The translations under genes were made by a program, and so were the position numbers. From Pedobacter psychrophilus (GTDB taxonomy: Bacteria; Bacteroidota; Bacteroidia; Sphingobacteriales; Sphingobacteriaceae), in assembly GCF_001652725.1 (NCBI RefSeq), contig NZ_LWHJ01000027.1, positions 434,001 through 498,000 on the forward strand: a stretch of 64,000 nucleotides of DNA, read 5' to 3'. Shown here piece after piece: positions 8,671 through 17,974 of this stretch (its first letter is position 1; every line of letters begins with the position of its first letter). The notes beneath the pieces are model-generated. The model did not search any database. It worked only from the letters and a program-made list of their open reading frames with translations, and was not told where the DNA came from.

Positions 8671-11379
8671 TTACTGCCTCAATTCGTAAGTATAAATTCC
8701 TCTCCCAATATTTCCATTTGCATCAATACCTTCAATGGTGATTTTATAAGGACCTTTATCGTCGCTATTAAAAAACTCAAAACTTCCTTTACCTTCTTTA
8801 TCCGTTACCACAAAAGGATTCCAATAAATAGTTGTGCGGTTATCCTGGGCTTGTAAACTGGATTTTGGTCCAGCAAATTTAGGACTATAAAACTGGCGTT
8901 CTACAGCATATCCTTTTGGAGTTAATGTTAAAACATTATTTGGAGGGAAAAGCTCTTTTAACTGGTCTTTGGTAACTGGTGTTTTCTTTAATTCTTTCAT
9001 ATTGATAGAAACTACACCACTTGTACCATTTAGCCTGTTTATTCCCGAAAGTCCGTCATTATTAAATATTTCTATGTTATCAATTCCTTTTCCATCAAGA
9101 CTTGCTAAATAATTTACATCAACTTGTAATCCGTTTACGTAAATCTCTATAGGGACTTTTAAACCTTGGTTATAATTTTTTGAAAGGTACAATTGTTGGT
9201 CTAAATAGGTTAAGCCAGCGCTTGCTAGGCAATTAAGTAAAATATTACATCCTTCAAATTGTTTACCATCAACTTGCCTATCTGCTATTGGGTTTAAGCC
9301 AGTTAACGCTGAATAATCAGTGTGATCAATTTTTTTTACTGCGGCTGCTTTTACCACAACTTCCCTTAATAAAAATGCACTTTGATGCTCAATTTTGCTG
9401 TTTTTAAGATAGGTTTCTAAAGCACTATCAATATTTAAGACATCATTTGCAGTATTAATGTTTTTATAAATAGAAGGAAATGCTTCGCCATCTACAGCTA
9501 TTCTTAAGTCTTTTGAATTTAGGTTATTTCTGGCGTTAATTATAACTTCTGAAGAATCTTTAAAAATTAAATTTTCGAATTTAAAACGCCCTTCCTTATC
9601 TGTAGTGCCTGTAGTATTAAAAAATTTATCGGGTATTTGAAACAAAATTCTACCATTTTCTAAGGGCATTCCATCTCTTTTTCTGATGGTTCCCGTAATT
9701 GCCATGCTTCCTTCCGGGAAAGCTAAAATGTCAAATTTCTTGTCAGTCGCAATATCTTTATATACAAATTTTGTATAGCCCTGGGTAAGCATTAGATTAT
9801 CTAAATCAATAATTTTTTTTGCATCAACATGATGAAAATAATAGTTAGGCTCCTCTATAAAACCTGCTAAATCAGAACTCAATAAAAAATAACTTAAAAT
9901 GGATGTTTCTTTATCCTCGTTAAAAGGAACTTTGGCATCATTAATAACAGATACCGCATAATTACCTGCCATCATATCCATACCTTGAGAAGTAGAAATA
10001 CTTATTTTAATTTTTGATCGACCTTTATAGGCAGGCAAGTCTGGGCGTAACGTGATTTTTAAATCATCATTTCTTTGGATAAAAGTTAAACGCTGGCTTA
10101 AAGGTTCAAAACCTGCATTTAACAAAGAGACTTGTAAAATACCTGTGGGTAATCTAACTATTGGTATGTTAATCGAATAATTTTTTATCCTTAATGTACT
10201 TTGTGCAGCGTAAAAAAGTATTTTACTGTTTTGTGCAACAATGTAAAAAACCTGATTTCTGTTGTTCTGTAAATAAGTGTCGTTTGGATTGATTTTGATG
10301 TTTAAACTATCTCCAATAATTTGGGTAGTTAAGGCAATACCTTCATCCTTAACTATGGGTAAAGGGATGTTTTTTTGTTTGCCATTTGGGAAGACTACAT
10401 TAGCAAAATATTTTTTTCCTTTTGAGGGAGTGATTTCAAAATTACCCATCCCTAAATGAGTGGGACTTATTTTAGAAACTTCTGCACCTTGTTCATCAAC
10501 AATTTTACCTGTAAAACCAGCGCCTAAACCATCAGATTGTAACGCTTTGAAAGCAACTTTTGTAGGTAGGCCATCAATTAAATCTCCTCCTTCTGGAAAA
10601 AACTGAAGGTCGTAATCTAAAATGGCGGTTTTAAGTGGAAAAGTGGCGTTTAAAATTCTATTATCCCCTGCATCCAAAGATGTGGTTAAGATTCCTGTGT
10701 TGAGCGCAACTTTATTATCAGCGCTAAAGTTGAATAAAATTTCTCCTTTTGCATTGGTAGTTTCTTTTCCTTTGGCAACCCTTTCATAATCTGCTGTTGC
10801 TTCCCAACTTACTTTTTTGTTAGCTAAAACTTTACCATATTCATCCTTAAAAATAATCTTACTTTTTACGTTTTGAGATTTATCATTTACACTTCCATCA
10901 AAATTGATTTGTGTATTTAAAGTCTTACTCAAAGCGTTTCCGACTAAAATGTTTTTCTTAAAAAAGTAAGACTCCCCAAAGTTTAACATCCATTTGGTAT
11001 AAGCCCTTAAATGATAATTACCTTCTTTAAAATTAGGATAAGCCAATAGAAAACTTCCTGTTCCTACACTATTTTTAATTGGAATCTTTAAACTTTCTAC
11101 CAAAGAATCTTTTTGGTTAATTAAATCGACATATAAAATTTTGCTGATAGGAGAGGGCAAATGGTTTTCTAAAGTAACATAAGCCTTAAACCAAATGGTA
11201 TCACCAACTGCATAGTAGGGTTTATCAAATTGCAAATAGGTTTTCTCTGACGGGAAATCATAAGATTGCTTGGCTTTTTTATCTGCTAATTCTTTTAGGG
11301 TGATGTTATTTGTCTGACTAAATCCTTTAAATGATAAAATGGAAATAAATATAAAAAAGTAAATCTTGAAGCTATTCAT
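8671..11379 (-). CDS. Macroglobulin-like (MG2) surface protein with TonB-plug-like C-terminus
   Basis: A 902-residue exported protein, signal peptide 1-21 ending FSQ. Residues 45-140 contain YLQFDKPYYAVGDTIWFKAY, the hallmark of the MG2 macroglobulin domain found in large Bacteroidota envelope proteins. Further beta-sandwich domains follow. Near residues 555-640 there is a carboxypeptidase-regulatory-like segment (ITGTIRKRDGMPLENGRILF), and near 690-790 a TonB-plug-like region (YVNGLQVDVNYLASLDGKGIDNIEIFNNDG). It lacks a CxEQ thioester, so it is not a trapping macroglobulin. Function unknown; an outer-membrane or periplasmic structural role is inferred. Confidence 0.8.
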   Translation of the reverse strand: MNSFKIYFFIFISILSFKGFSQTNNITLKELADKKAKQSYDFPSEKTYLQFDKPYYAVGDTIWFKAYVTLENHLPSPISKILYVDLINQKDSLVESLKIPIKNSVGTGSFLLAYPNFKEGNYHLRAYTKWMLNFGESYFFKKNILVGNALSKTLNTQINFDGSVNDKSQNVKSKIIFKDEYGKVLANKKVSWEATADYERVAKGKETTNAKGEILFNFSADNKVALNTGILTTSLDAGDNRILNATFPLKTAILDYDLQFFPEGGDLIDGLPTKVAFKALQSDGLGAGFTGKIVDEQGAEVSKISPTHLGMGNFEITPSKGKKYFANVVFPNGKQKNIPLPIVKDEGIALTTQIIGDSLNIKINPNDTYLQNNRNQVFYIVAQNSKILFYAAQSTLRIKNYSINIPIVRLPTGILQVSLLNAGFEPLSQRLTFIQRNDDLKITLRPDLPAYKGRSKIKISISTSQGMDMMAGNYAVSVINDAKVPFNEDKETSILSYFLLSSDLAGFIEEPNYYFHHVDAKKIIDLDNLMLTQGYTKFVYKDIATDKKFDILAFPEGSMAITGTIRKRDGMPLENGRILFQIPDKFFNTTGTTDKEGRFKFENLIFKDSSEVIINARNNLNSKDLRIAVDGEAFPSIYKNINTANDVLNIDSALETYLKNSKIEHQSAFLLREVVVKAAAVKKIDHTDYSALTGLNPIADRQVDGKQFEGCNILLNCLASAGLTYLDQQLYLSKNYNQGLKVPIEIYVNGLQVDVNYLASLDGKGIDNIEIFNNDGLSGINRLNGTSGVVSINMKELKKTPVTKDQLKELFPPNNVLTLTPKGYAVERQFYSPKFAGPKSSLQAQDNRTTIYWNPFVVTDKEGKGSFEFFNSDDKGPYKITIEGIDANGNIGRGIYTYELRQ

Positions 11380-11637
11380 CCTGTAAAATATGTAAGTTTT
11401 TAAATTTAGTTTTTAAATTAAAAATATCAGCCTTTAAAATAAAATTTAGTTTTTTTTAACATTTCAAACAGAGAAGCAAGTATTATATTATTAAATTGAA
11501 CTAAAATTTTACAGTAAACTTAAATCATTATCAAAACCAATTTGTAATAATGTCGTATCTTTTCTTAAATGGATGATGCTTCATTTTTTTAATTTATATT
11601 TTTAACAATTATTTCTAATAAAGAACCCAATTATAAC

Positions 11638-12489
11638 ATGAAGTTTTATCCATATTTAGTGATAAGCATTTTATTGGTTGCTTGTACTGATCAATCTAGT
11701 AGCAAACAAGAAAAACCATCGGCTTTAAGCCAAAACTTTAATAAAGATTGGGCAAATAACAAGCTTTGGTATGATGGCTTGGCGGAGGTAGCAACTTACG
11801 ACGCTCAAAAAACTGTTTACAAGAAACAGCGAAATTTCGATTATACTTATATCACTGTAGCAGAAGATTTTAACAAAGAATTTAGAGTTAAAACTGATGA
11901 TTATAAACGTAAGGATTTATATAAAGTAATGAAGCTGAACGCCTTTGCAAGTATAAAAACAGATAACTATCCATATCATTATTTAAGTTCGATGTTTTTT
12001 TATTTTGATAAACCCTGGGAAATGGATAAAATGACTACCAGTTCGCAAGAGTGGTGTGGTAACACTTATAAAGAATATTTAAACAACGGTAATCAATACG
12101 TAATGAATTACCATTCTTATTTTGATAATGAAGGCGATGGTGAGAAAAATATAGCTACAGAAAATTTATTTGAAGATCAATTAAGTTACACTTTAAGAAG
12201 TTTAAATTTTAAAGCAGGTTTAAGTTTTGATGCTAATATCTTAGAAAGTCAGATTACAAACAAGGTAGGCAATCTTGAAATTTATAAAGCCAAATTAAAT
12301 GTTAGCGATGGAAATAACGACATTTTAGCACAAGCAACCTGGAAAGTTACCGTAACGCTTGAGCCAAATAAAACCAACGTTTATTATTTTCAAAAATCAT
12401 ATCCAAATCTATTATTAAAACAAAACACCTGGGACGGACTGAACTTAACACTTAAACAAACCTCTAGATATGCTTACTGGCAACACTAA
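11638..12489 (+). CDS. Lipoprotein, often mislabelled 'septum formation inhibitor Maf' in Bacteroidota
   Basis: A 283-residue lipoprotein; lipobox LVAC puts the lipidated Cys at 16. The mature domain has KLNAFASIKTDNYPYHYLSSMF and the conserved SSQEWCGNTYKEY and HSYFDNEGDGE motifs. From memory this type is widespread in Bacteroidota and is sometimes labelled Maf, but it has none of the Maf nucleotide pyrophosphatase motifs, so that name should not be used. Function unknown. Its last 20 bases overlap the start of the following glycosidase gene, indicating translational coupling. Confidence 0.65.
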   Translation: MKFYPYLVISILLVACTDQSSSKQEKPSALSQNFNKDWANNKLWYDGLAEVATYDAQKTVYKKQRNFDYTYITVAEDFNKEFRVKTDDYKRKDLYKVMKLNAFASIKTDNYPYHYLSSMFFYFDKPWEMDKMTTSSQEWCGNTYKEYLNNGNQYVMNYHSYFDNEGDGEKNIATENLFEDQLSYTLRSLNFKAGLSFDANILESQITNKVGNLEIYKAKLNVSDGNNDILAQATWKVTVTLEPNKTNVYYFQKSYPNLLLKQNTWDGLNLTLKQTSRYAYWQH

Positions 12490-13519
12490 ATACATCCTTA
12501 TTTTCCTGGTTTTCCTTTTTGCCTGCAACAGCGCAGAATCGCAAAAAAAAGATAATATTATAGTTGATAAAAATTATAATCCAATTTCTAATAAAATTGG
12601 AGGTGTAAGTCTTACCGCTTCTCCAAGGCAAATTGATAGCAGCTGGACAGGCGAATTGCAAAAAATAAATGCCAATTATGTGGCGCTAATCCCTTATGCA
12701 TTTACAAAAGCAAACGAGCCAAAAGTATATTTTGGAAACGGGAGACAATATTGGGGAGAAAGCATTGAAGGGGTAAGGGTTAACATTAAACAAGCACATG
12801 AAGCTGGTTTAAAGGTGATGATTAAGCCTCAGGTTTGGACACAAAGTGGATGGATTGGGGATTTTGATTTAGAAAAAGAAGAAGATTGGAAAATTTGGGA
12901 AACAGATTACGAAGCTTACATTATGTCTTTTGTTAAACTCGCTGCAGAAGAAAAAGTCGATCTATTTTGTATTGGTACCGAATATAAAAAAGCAGTACAA
13001 AAACGGCCATCTTATTGGGTGCAGCTAATTAAAGATATTAGAAAAGTATACAAAGGCAAACTAACTTATTGTGCCAATTGGGATGATTACAAAGACGTAG
13101 AATTTTGGAAAGATTTAGATTTAATAGGAATGAGCGGTTACTTTCCGCTTTCTGATGCGGTAACTCCAAAAACAGCAGATTTAGTTAAAGCCTGGGGACC
13201 TGTAAAGCAGCAATTAAAACAATTTAGTTTAAAAGAGGGAAAGCCAATTTTATTTACAGAATATGGATATCGAAGTATGGACCAAGCCGCATGGCGAAGT
13301 TGGGAAATGGAATATCAAGAACGACCAATAAATAATCAGGGTCAGGCAAATGCTTATGATGCTTTATTTAGAAGTTTATGGAACGAGAAATGGTTTGCCG
13401 GAGGTTTTGCATGGAAATGGTATACATCATTTAGAAGGTTAGACCCAACAAGTAACCATGATTGGACACCGCAAAATAAACCCGCTCAGGATATCATGAC
13501 GCAATATTATGGGAAATAA
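12470..13519 (+). CDS. GH113-like glycoside hydrolase, lipoprotein
   Basis: A 349-residue lipoprotein (signal MLTGNTKYILIFLVFLFAC, Cys at 19) with a TIM-barrel glycosidase fold. CIGTEY (E171) and LFTEYGYRSM (E264) sit where clan GH-A enzymes place the acid/base and nucleophile. The strands GLKVMIKPQVW and GMSGYFPLSDAV are typical of GH113 (beta-mannanase-type) proteins. The substrate is probably a beta-mannoside or other hemicellulose, but this is family inference. It overlaps the upstream lipoprotein by 20 bases, so the two are probably made together. A strong hairpin follows the stop. Confidence 0.75.
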   Translation: MLTGNTKYILIFLVFLFACNSAESQKKDNIIVDKNYNPISNKIGGVSLTASPRQIDSSWTGELQKINANYVALIPYAFTKANEPKVYFGNGRQYWGESIEGVRVNIKQAHEAGLKVMIKPQVWTQSGWIGDFDLEKEEDWKIWETDYEAYIMSFVKLAAEEKVDLFCIGTEYKKAVQKRPSYWVQLIKDIRKVYKGKLTYCANWDDYKDVEFWKDLDLIGMSGYFPLSDAVTPKTADLVKAWGPVKQQLKQFSLKEGKPILFTEYGYRSMDQAAWRSWEMEYQERPINNQGQANAYDALFRSLWNEKWFAGGFAWKWYTSFRRLDPTSNHDWTPQNKPAQDIMTQYYGK

Positions 13520-13544
13520 AATTTAATAAATCTCCCCATAAACT

Positions 13545-13581
13545 AAAAAAACCATTGCTCGTTATTGAACAATGGTTTTTT
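13545..13581. terminator. Bidirectional terminator between convergent genes
   Basis: AAAAAAACCATTG and CAATGGTTTTTT form an about 12-bp stem with A and T runs on both outer sides, placed between the stops of the glycosidase (+) and the dehydrogenase (-). Confidence 0.85.
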
Positions 13582-13598
13582 AATATAATAGGTAAAAC

Positions 13599-14504
13599 TT
13601 AAGGCTGACCAGCTCCGCCAGCCGCACCATAAATATGTCCTGTTGTATAACTAGCATCATTATCCGCCAATTGCACATAAATAGAAGCTAGTTCGGCAGG
13701 TTGTCCCGGTCTTTTTAAAGGAGTTTTGCCGCCAAATTGTTTTAATTTTTCCTGTGATGCGCCACCACTAACCTGCAAAGGTGTCCAAACTGGTCCGGGT
13801 GCAACGCCGTTTACCCTAATCCCTTTATCTGCCAATTGCTTAGCTAAAGATTTTACAAAATTTGTTGTTGCAGCTTTTGTTTGTGCATAATCATACAAAT
13901 CTTTTGTAGGGTCGGTTGCCTGTTCAGATGTGCTTGCAATAATACTAGAACCTTCTACCAAATGAGGTAATGCCGCTTTTATGATATAAAACGGCGCATA
14001 AATATTGGTCTTTATGGTGGCATCAAAATCCTCATCAGAAATATCTAATATAGAATCATGCGCTTGTTGTCTTCCAGCATTACTTACTAAAATATCCAAT
14101 CCATCTAACTTTTTCACCGCTTCTTTTACCAATTGCTTACAAAAATCTTTGTCCATCAAATCTCCCGGAATTGCAAATGCTTTTCTTCCTTCAGCTTCAA
14201 TTAATGCGATTACTTCCTTAGCATCTTCCTCTTCTAATGGGTGATAATTGATGGCAACATCAGCACCTTCACGAGCGTAAGCAATTGCAGCCGCTCTTCC
14301 CATTCCAGAATCTCCGCCTGTAATTAAAGCTTTTCTGCCAGCCAATCTTCCAGAACCTTTATAACTTTTTTCGCCATGATCTGGTACGGGTTTCATTTTA
14401 CTTGCTAAACCTGGCCAATCTTGCAACTGACCTTTAAAAGGTGGCTGAGGATATTTAGTTTGTGGATTTTCTAATTTCTTGGTTTTTTGATTTTCTGTTT
14501 TCAT
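13599..14504 (-). CDS. Short-chain dehydrogenase/reductase
   Basis: A 301-residue NAD(P)-dependent oxidoreductase of the classical SDR family, closest in style to the YghA / general-stress subgroup with a long N-terminal extension (about residues 1-50, including PFKGQLQDWPG). The cofactor motif TGGDSGMGR is at 62-70, the SNAG motif at 141-144, catalytic S-Y-K with Y206 and K210, and the APGPVWTPL loop follows. Substrate unknown; relatives act on aldehydes or sugars and are often stress-induced. Monocistronic, ended by the shared terminator. Confidence 0.88.
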   Translation of the reverse strand: MKTENQKTKKLENPQTKYPQPPFKGQLQDWPGLASKMKPVPDHGEKSYKGSGRLAGRKALITGGDSGMGRAAAIAYAREGADVAINYHPLEEEDAKEVIALIEAEGRKAFAIPGDLMDKDFCKQLVKEAVKKLDGLDILVSNAGRQQAHDSILDISDEDFDATIKTNIYAPFYIIKAALPHLVEGSSIIASTSEQATDPTKDLYDYAQTKAATTNFVKSLAKQLADKGIRVNGVAPGPVWTPLQVSGGASQEKLKQFGGKTPLKRPGQPAELASIYVQLADNDASYTTGHIYGAAGGAGQP

Positions 14505-15110
14505 GTTTTTTATAATTCGATGTCATTGAGAATTTCAAAATTCATGCCTTTTTAAAATTGATGTAATATCGTGTTAAATATTATTTGGGCGTTTTAACAC
14601 GCTATCCGCTAAATCTTTTTTTGCTATTTGCAAATTGGCAAGAGCAAAAGGATATCGCTTCTATCGTTAACGCAAAAGTCTGAATCCCGATTTTCAAGAT
14701 TCTTGTATGATGGATATTTAGTATAGAAATTTTATTCAAATCCTTTTAAGCGCAAAATCAATCAAATCCTTTTTATCCTAAAATCGAGTAAATCAAGATT
14801 CAGCCAATTTTATCTTAAAATCCTGCAAATCAAGATTCAGATAATTTTATCCTAAAATCAAGCAAATCAAGATTCAGACAAATAAAAGATATCGGCAATA
14901 TTCTGAATCCCGATTTTCAGGATTAAAGGATTTTCAGGATTCTTGTATGATGGATATTTAGTAAATTGTTTAATTCAAATCTGGTTTATCCTAAAATCGA
15001 GTAAATCAAGATTCAGATAATTTGTGGATAAATACAAAGGATTTGAATAACATTTAATCCATCTCAACAAGCATTTTCTATAACTTGCGCATCAAATCTT
15101 CAAAGCCTAA
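14505..15110. repeat. Repeat-packed intergenic region upstream of topB
   Basis: This 606-base gap has no gene. It holds two repeat types. First, a dispersed element at 14585-14673 described separately. Second, a tract of short direct repeats: the unit ATCCTAAAATC(G/A)AG(T/C)AAATC followed by AAGATTCAG occurs at about 14776, 14812 (variant), 14848 and 14988, and a longer unit TCTGAATCCCGATTTTCA then GATTCTTGTATGATGGATAT then TTAGTA occurs at about 14678 and 14902. The pattern suggests local duplication of a dispersed Bacteroidota intergenic repeat. Confidence 0.7.
14585..14673 (+). repeat. Dispersed intergenic element, copy A
   Basis: Begins TTGGGCGTTTTAACACGCTA, then ATCCGCTAAATCTTTTTTTGC, a palindromic middle, GCAAAAGGATATCGCTTC and TATCGTTAACGC. 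Copies B (18500-18580, reverse) and C (54271-54368, same orientation) share this order of words. Confidence 0.6.
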
Positions 15111-16955
15111 ATGAAAGTTGTTATCGCCGAAAAGCCTTCTGTAGCCCGTGAATTAGCCAAAGTTTTTGGAGCTAATCAAAAAAAGGTGGGTTATATTGAA
15201 GGTAAAGGATATTCTTTTACCTGGGCTTTTGGTCATTTACTACAATTGGCACCTCCTCAAGATTATGGCTTTTACGGTTGGAAACAACAAAACCTGCCCA
15301 TGCTTCCCGCAAAGTTTAAACTGGCCATCAGGAAAGTAAAAACCAAAGAAGGAATGGTAGATGATCCTGCTGTAAAAAAGCAGTTAGATGTTATCAAATC
15401 CTTGTTTGATGAATGCACTGAAATTATAGTTGCAACGGATGCTGGGAGGGAAGGAGAGCTGATTTTTAGATATATCTACTATTATCTAAAATGTAAAAAA
15501 CCTTTCCGCAGGTTATGGATTTCTTCGCAAACAGATGAAGCTATAAAAAATGGTTTCCGTAATTTAAAACCGGGAACCGATTATGATACACTTTTCAATT
15601 CGGCTCATTGTAGGTCAGAATCTGATTGGTTAGTTGGCATGAATGCCACACAAGCATTGAGTATTTCTGCTGGAAACAAAGCCGTACTTTCTTTGGGAAG
15701 GGTACAAACGCCAACGCTAGCCATGATTTGTCAGCGATATTTAGAGACCAAAGATTTTGTCCCTCAAATTTACTATCAGGTTGCTATTCAATTAAAAAAA
15801 GACGAACAATTATTCAGGGCAATTTCCACAGTCAACTTTGAGGAGAAAGAGAAAGCAGAAACTGTTTTAGCTCAAGTTTTAGATTTGGCATCTGGAAACC
15901 AAAAAGGTGGACATATTAAAGATGTAGAAGCAAAAGCAAAAAAAGAACCACCACCACTTTTGCATGATCTGAGTAGCTTGCAACAAGAGGCCAACAGAAA
16001 GAAAGGTTACACCGCCGACCAAACTTTGGGCATCCTTCAAAATCTATACGAAAGTAAACTGGTGACTTATCCACGTACCGGAAGTCGGTTTATTGGGGAT
16101 GATGTTTTTGCTACCGTTCCAGATTTAATATCAAAATTTACCAATCATCCATTATTTGGAAAACAAGCAGAAGAACTGTTAAATACAAAACTCAATAAGC
16201 GTAGTGTAAATGCTAAAAAAGTAACGGATCACCATGCCGTCTTACCAACAGGGGAATACGCAGGGCATTTATCTTCAGACCGACAAGCAGTTTATGATAT
16301 GGTGGTTGGGAGGATGATTGAAGCTTTCCATAAAGAATGTTTAAAGGCGACCACCAAAATCACCATCACTTCAGGAATTGATTTTGTTGCCAACGGAACT
16401 GTGATACAATCTGCTGGCTGGCGTTCTGTTTTTAATGATAACGATGAAGAAAAAAAGGATGAAGACAATGCTACTTTACCAAAGGTGATTAAAGGCGAAG
16501 ATTTAGACATTACCAATAAAGCAATCCTTCAAAAACAAACCAAGCCTAAACCATTATTTAACGAAGCTACTTTATTAAAAGCTTTAGAAACCTGTGGTAA
16601 AGATATTGAAGATGAGGAATTAAGATATGCCATGAAAGAAAGTGGTTTAGGAACGCCAGCAACCAGAGCTTCCATTATTGAGACCTTAATTAAAAGAGAA
16701 TATATCTTTAGAGAAAAGAAAAATTTGGTTCCTTCTAATAAAGGATTAGGCGTTTACGAGGTAGTAAAAGACAAAAAAATAGCCCAGGCAGAACTAACCG
16801 GACAGTGGGAAAAGCGTTTAGAGGAAATTAGAACAGGTGCTTCCGTAAAAGAATTTAAAGCTGAGATTGCAGATTACACCAAAACCATTACACAAGAATT
16901 GTTGGTTGCAGGTTCTGGATTGATGCAGATTTTGAAAGAGGAGAAGGTGGCTTAA
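15111..16955 (+). CDS. topB: DNA topoisomerase III
   Basis: A 614-residue type IA topoisomerase. The TOPRIM domain begins VVIAEKPSVARELA at the N-terminus and includes ATDAGREGELIFR (108-120). The active-site tyrosine is Y320 in VTYPRTGSRFI, and GLGTPATRASIIE follows near residue 515. It relaxes or decatenates DNA through a transient single-strand break. The protein is at the short end for the family and lacks obvious C-terminal zinc fingers. It stands alone downstream of the repeat-rich region and could be core or acquired. Confidence 0.95.
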   Translation: MKVVIAEKPSVARELAKVFGANQKKVGYIEGKGYSFTWAFGHLLQLAPPQDYGFYGWKQQNLPMLPAKFKLAIRKVKTKEGMVDDPAVKKQLDVIKSLFDECTEIIVATDAGREGELIFRYIYYYLKCKKPFRRLWISSQTDEAIKNGFRNLKPGTDYDTLFNSAHCRSESDWLVGMNATQALSISAGNKAVLSLGRVQTPTLAMICQRYLETKDFVPQIYYQVAIQLKKDEQLFRAISTVNFEEKEKAETVLAQVLDLASGNQKGGHIKDVEAKAKKEPPPLLHDLSSLQQEANRKKGYTADQTLGILQNLYESKLVTYPRTGSRFIGDDVFATVPDLISKFTNHPLFGKQAEELLNTKLNKRSVNAKKVTDHHAVLPTGEYAGHLSSDRQAVYDMVVGRMIEAFHKECLKATTKITITSGIDFVANGTVIQSAGWRSVFNDNDEEKKDEDNATLPKVIKGEDLDITNKAILQKQTKPKPLFNEATLLKALETCGKDIEDEELRYAMKESGLGTPATRASIIETLIKREYIFREKKNLVPSNKGLGVYEVVKDKKIAQAELTGQWEKRLEEIRTGASVKEFKAEIADYTKTITQELLVAGSGLMQILKEEKVA

Positions 16956-17150
16956 GGGTCAATCGATTGGATAAGAAATGGAGATTTAGACGGACCAATT
17001 TCTTTCTGCCAGTTCTAAATTAGTTATAAAAGCCGAAGAAAGTACAAGCACAATAACCGCAATTTTGCAAACCTGTGACTAGGTGCGGAAATTCTCTATA
17101 TTCAGTTCTGCACATATAAGATTTAAAAGTCCTCAATGTTGAAAATCTTA

Positions 17151-17182
17151 TTGTCGTCTTTGAGTTTCATTTATTACCTTTA
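17151..17182 (+). promoter_or_regulatory. Possible promoter of the methyltransferase locus
   Basis: TTG at 17151 and TACCTTTA at 17175 are separated by 21 bases, close to the Bacteroidota TTG-N19-TAnnTTTG pattern, and lie 20 bases before the ATG at 17202. The last base of the -7 box deviates. Confidence 0.35.
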
Positions 17183-17201
17183 TTGCTAAAATTATTAGTT
17201 T

Positions 17202-17732
17202 ATGAAGGTCGTTTCTTTTTTCGCTGGTGCTGGAGGTCTTGATTTAGGCTTTGAAAATGCTGGTTTCGATGTTATTTGGGCAAACGAATACGATAAAGAG
17301 ATTTGGGAAACTTTTGAAAAAAACCATAAAAACACAATTTTAGATAGAAGAAGTATCGTTGACATTCCTTCAAGTGAAGTTCCTGATTGTGATGGAATTA
17401 TTGGAGGTCCGCCTTGTCAAAGTTGGTCGGAAGCTGGTTCTAAACCTGGAATTGCTGATAAAAGAGGTCAGTTATTCTATGAGTTTATGAGAATTCTTGC
17501 GGATAAAAATCCAAAATTTTTCTTAGCTGAAAATGTGTCTGGAATGCTTTTACCTGCACATAAAGAAGCTTTAGCAAACATAAAACAGATGTTTCAAGAA
17601 ATTGGATATGATTTGTCTTTTCAATTGTTAAATGTTTCTGATTTTGGAGTTCCACAGGATAGGAAGAGAGTTTTTTTTATTGGTTATAGAAAGGATTTAG
17701 GTTTAAAATTCACTTTGAAGAATGCTGCATGA
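17202..17732 (+). CDS. C5-cytosine DNA methyltransferase, N-terminal part (M.HaeIII-like, split)
   Basis: These 176 residues carry the catalytic half of a C5-cytosine methyltransferase: motif I FFAGAGGLDLGF, motif IV GGPPCQSW with catalytic C72, motif VI ENV (110-112), motif VIII PQDRKRVFFIGYRKDL (151 on). The sequence closely resembles GGCC-specific M.HaeIII as remembered. It stops right after motif VIII, where the target-recognition region should begin. That region and motifs IX-X resume about 860 bases downstream (18606-19028). The stop overlaps the next start as ATGA. Either a disrupted gene or a natural two-subunit enzyme; disruption is favoured because sequence corresponding to the linker is missing. 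Confidence 0.8.
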   Translation: MKVVSFFAGAGGLDLGFENAGFDVIWANEYDKEIWETFEKNHKNTILDRRSIVDIPSSEVPDCDGIIGGPPCQSWSEAGSKPGIADKRGQLFYEFMRILADKNPKFFLAENVSGMLLPAHKEALANIKQMFQEIGYDLSFQLLNVSDFGVPQDRKRVFFIGYRKDLGLKFTLKNAA

Positions 17733-17974
17733 TAACTGATAAAATAGAATTTCACAACAAAGAATATTTAATTAGAGAAATTGAACTACCAAAAATTGGA
17801 AATGTATTAATTTCGACTGTTGAGTTAAATGATTTGTTAATGAACGATAAAGGAGGTTATGTTTCTGATGAAGCTATTTCAGTTGATGAAAAAATTTATT
17901 ACTTTGTTCAAGAAAATGAAATTAAATTGTCTGATGATGATTTAATTAAGTTACTAAAAGAACAAGCTTCATGA
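17729..17974 (+). CDS. Small protein of a two-gene insert, unknown function
   Basis: 81 residues, acidic, no membrane segment or signal. It reads as a small beta-rich protein: IEFHNKEYLIREIELPKIG, then VLISTVELNDLLMNDKGGYV, ending with a helix SDDDLIKLLKEQ. Its start overlaps the stop of the methyltransferase N-terminal part (ATGA) and its stop overlaps the start of the next gene (ATGA), so all three are translationally coupled. No named family is recognised. With the next gene it forms a compact module inserted within a methyltransferase gene; an antitoxin- or accessory-like role is possible but unproven. Confidence 0.6.
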   Translation: MITDKIEFHNKEYLIREIELPKIGNVLISTVELNDLLMNDKGGYVSDEAISVDEKIYYFVQENEIKLSDDDLIKLLKEQAS

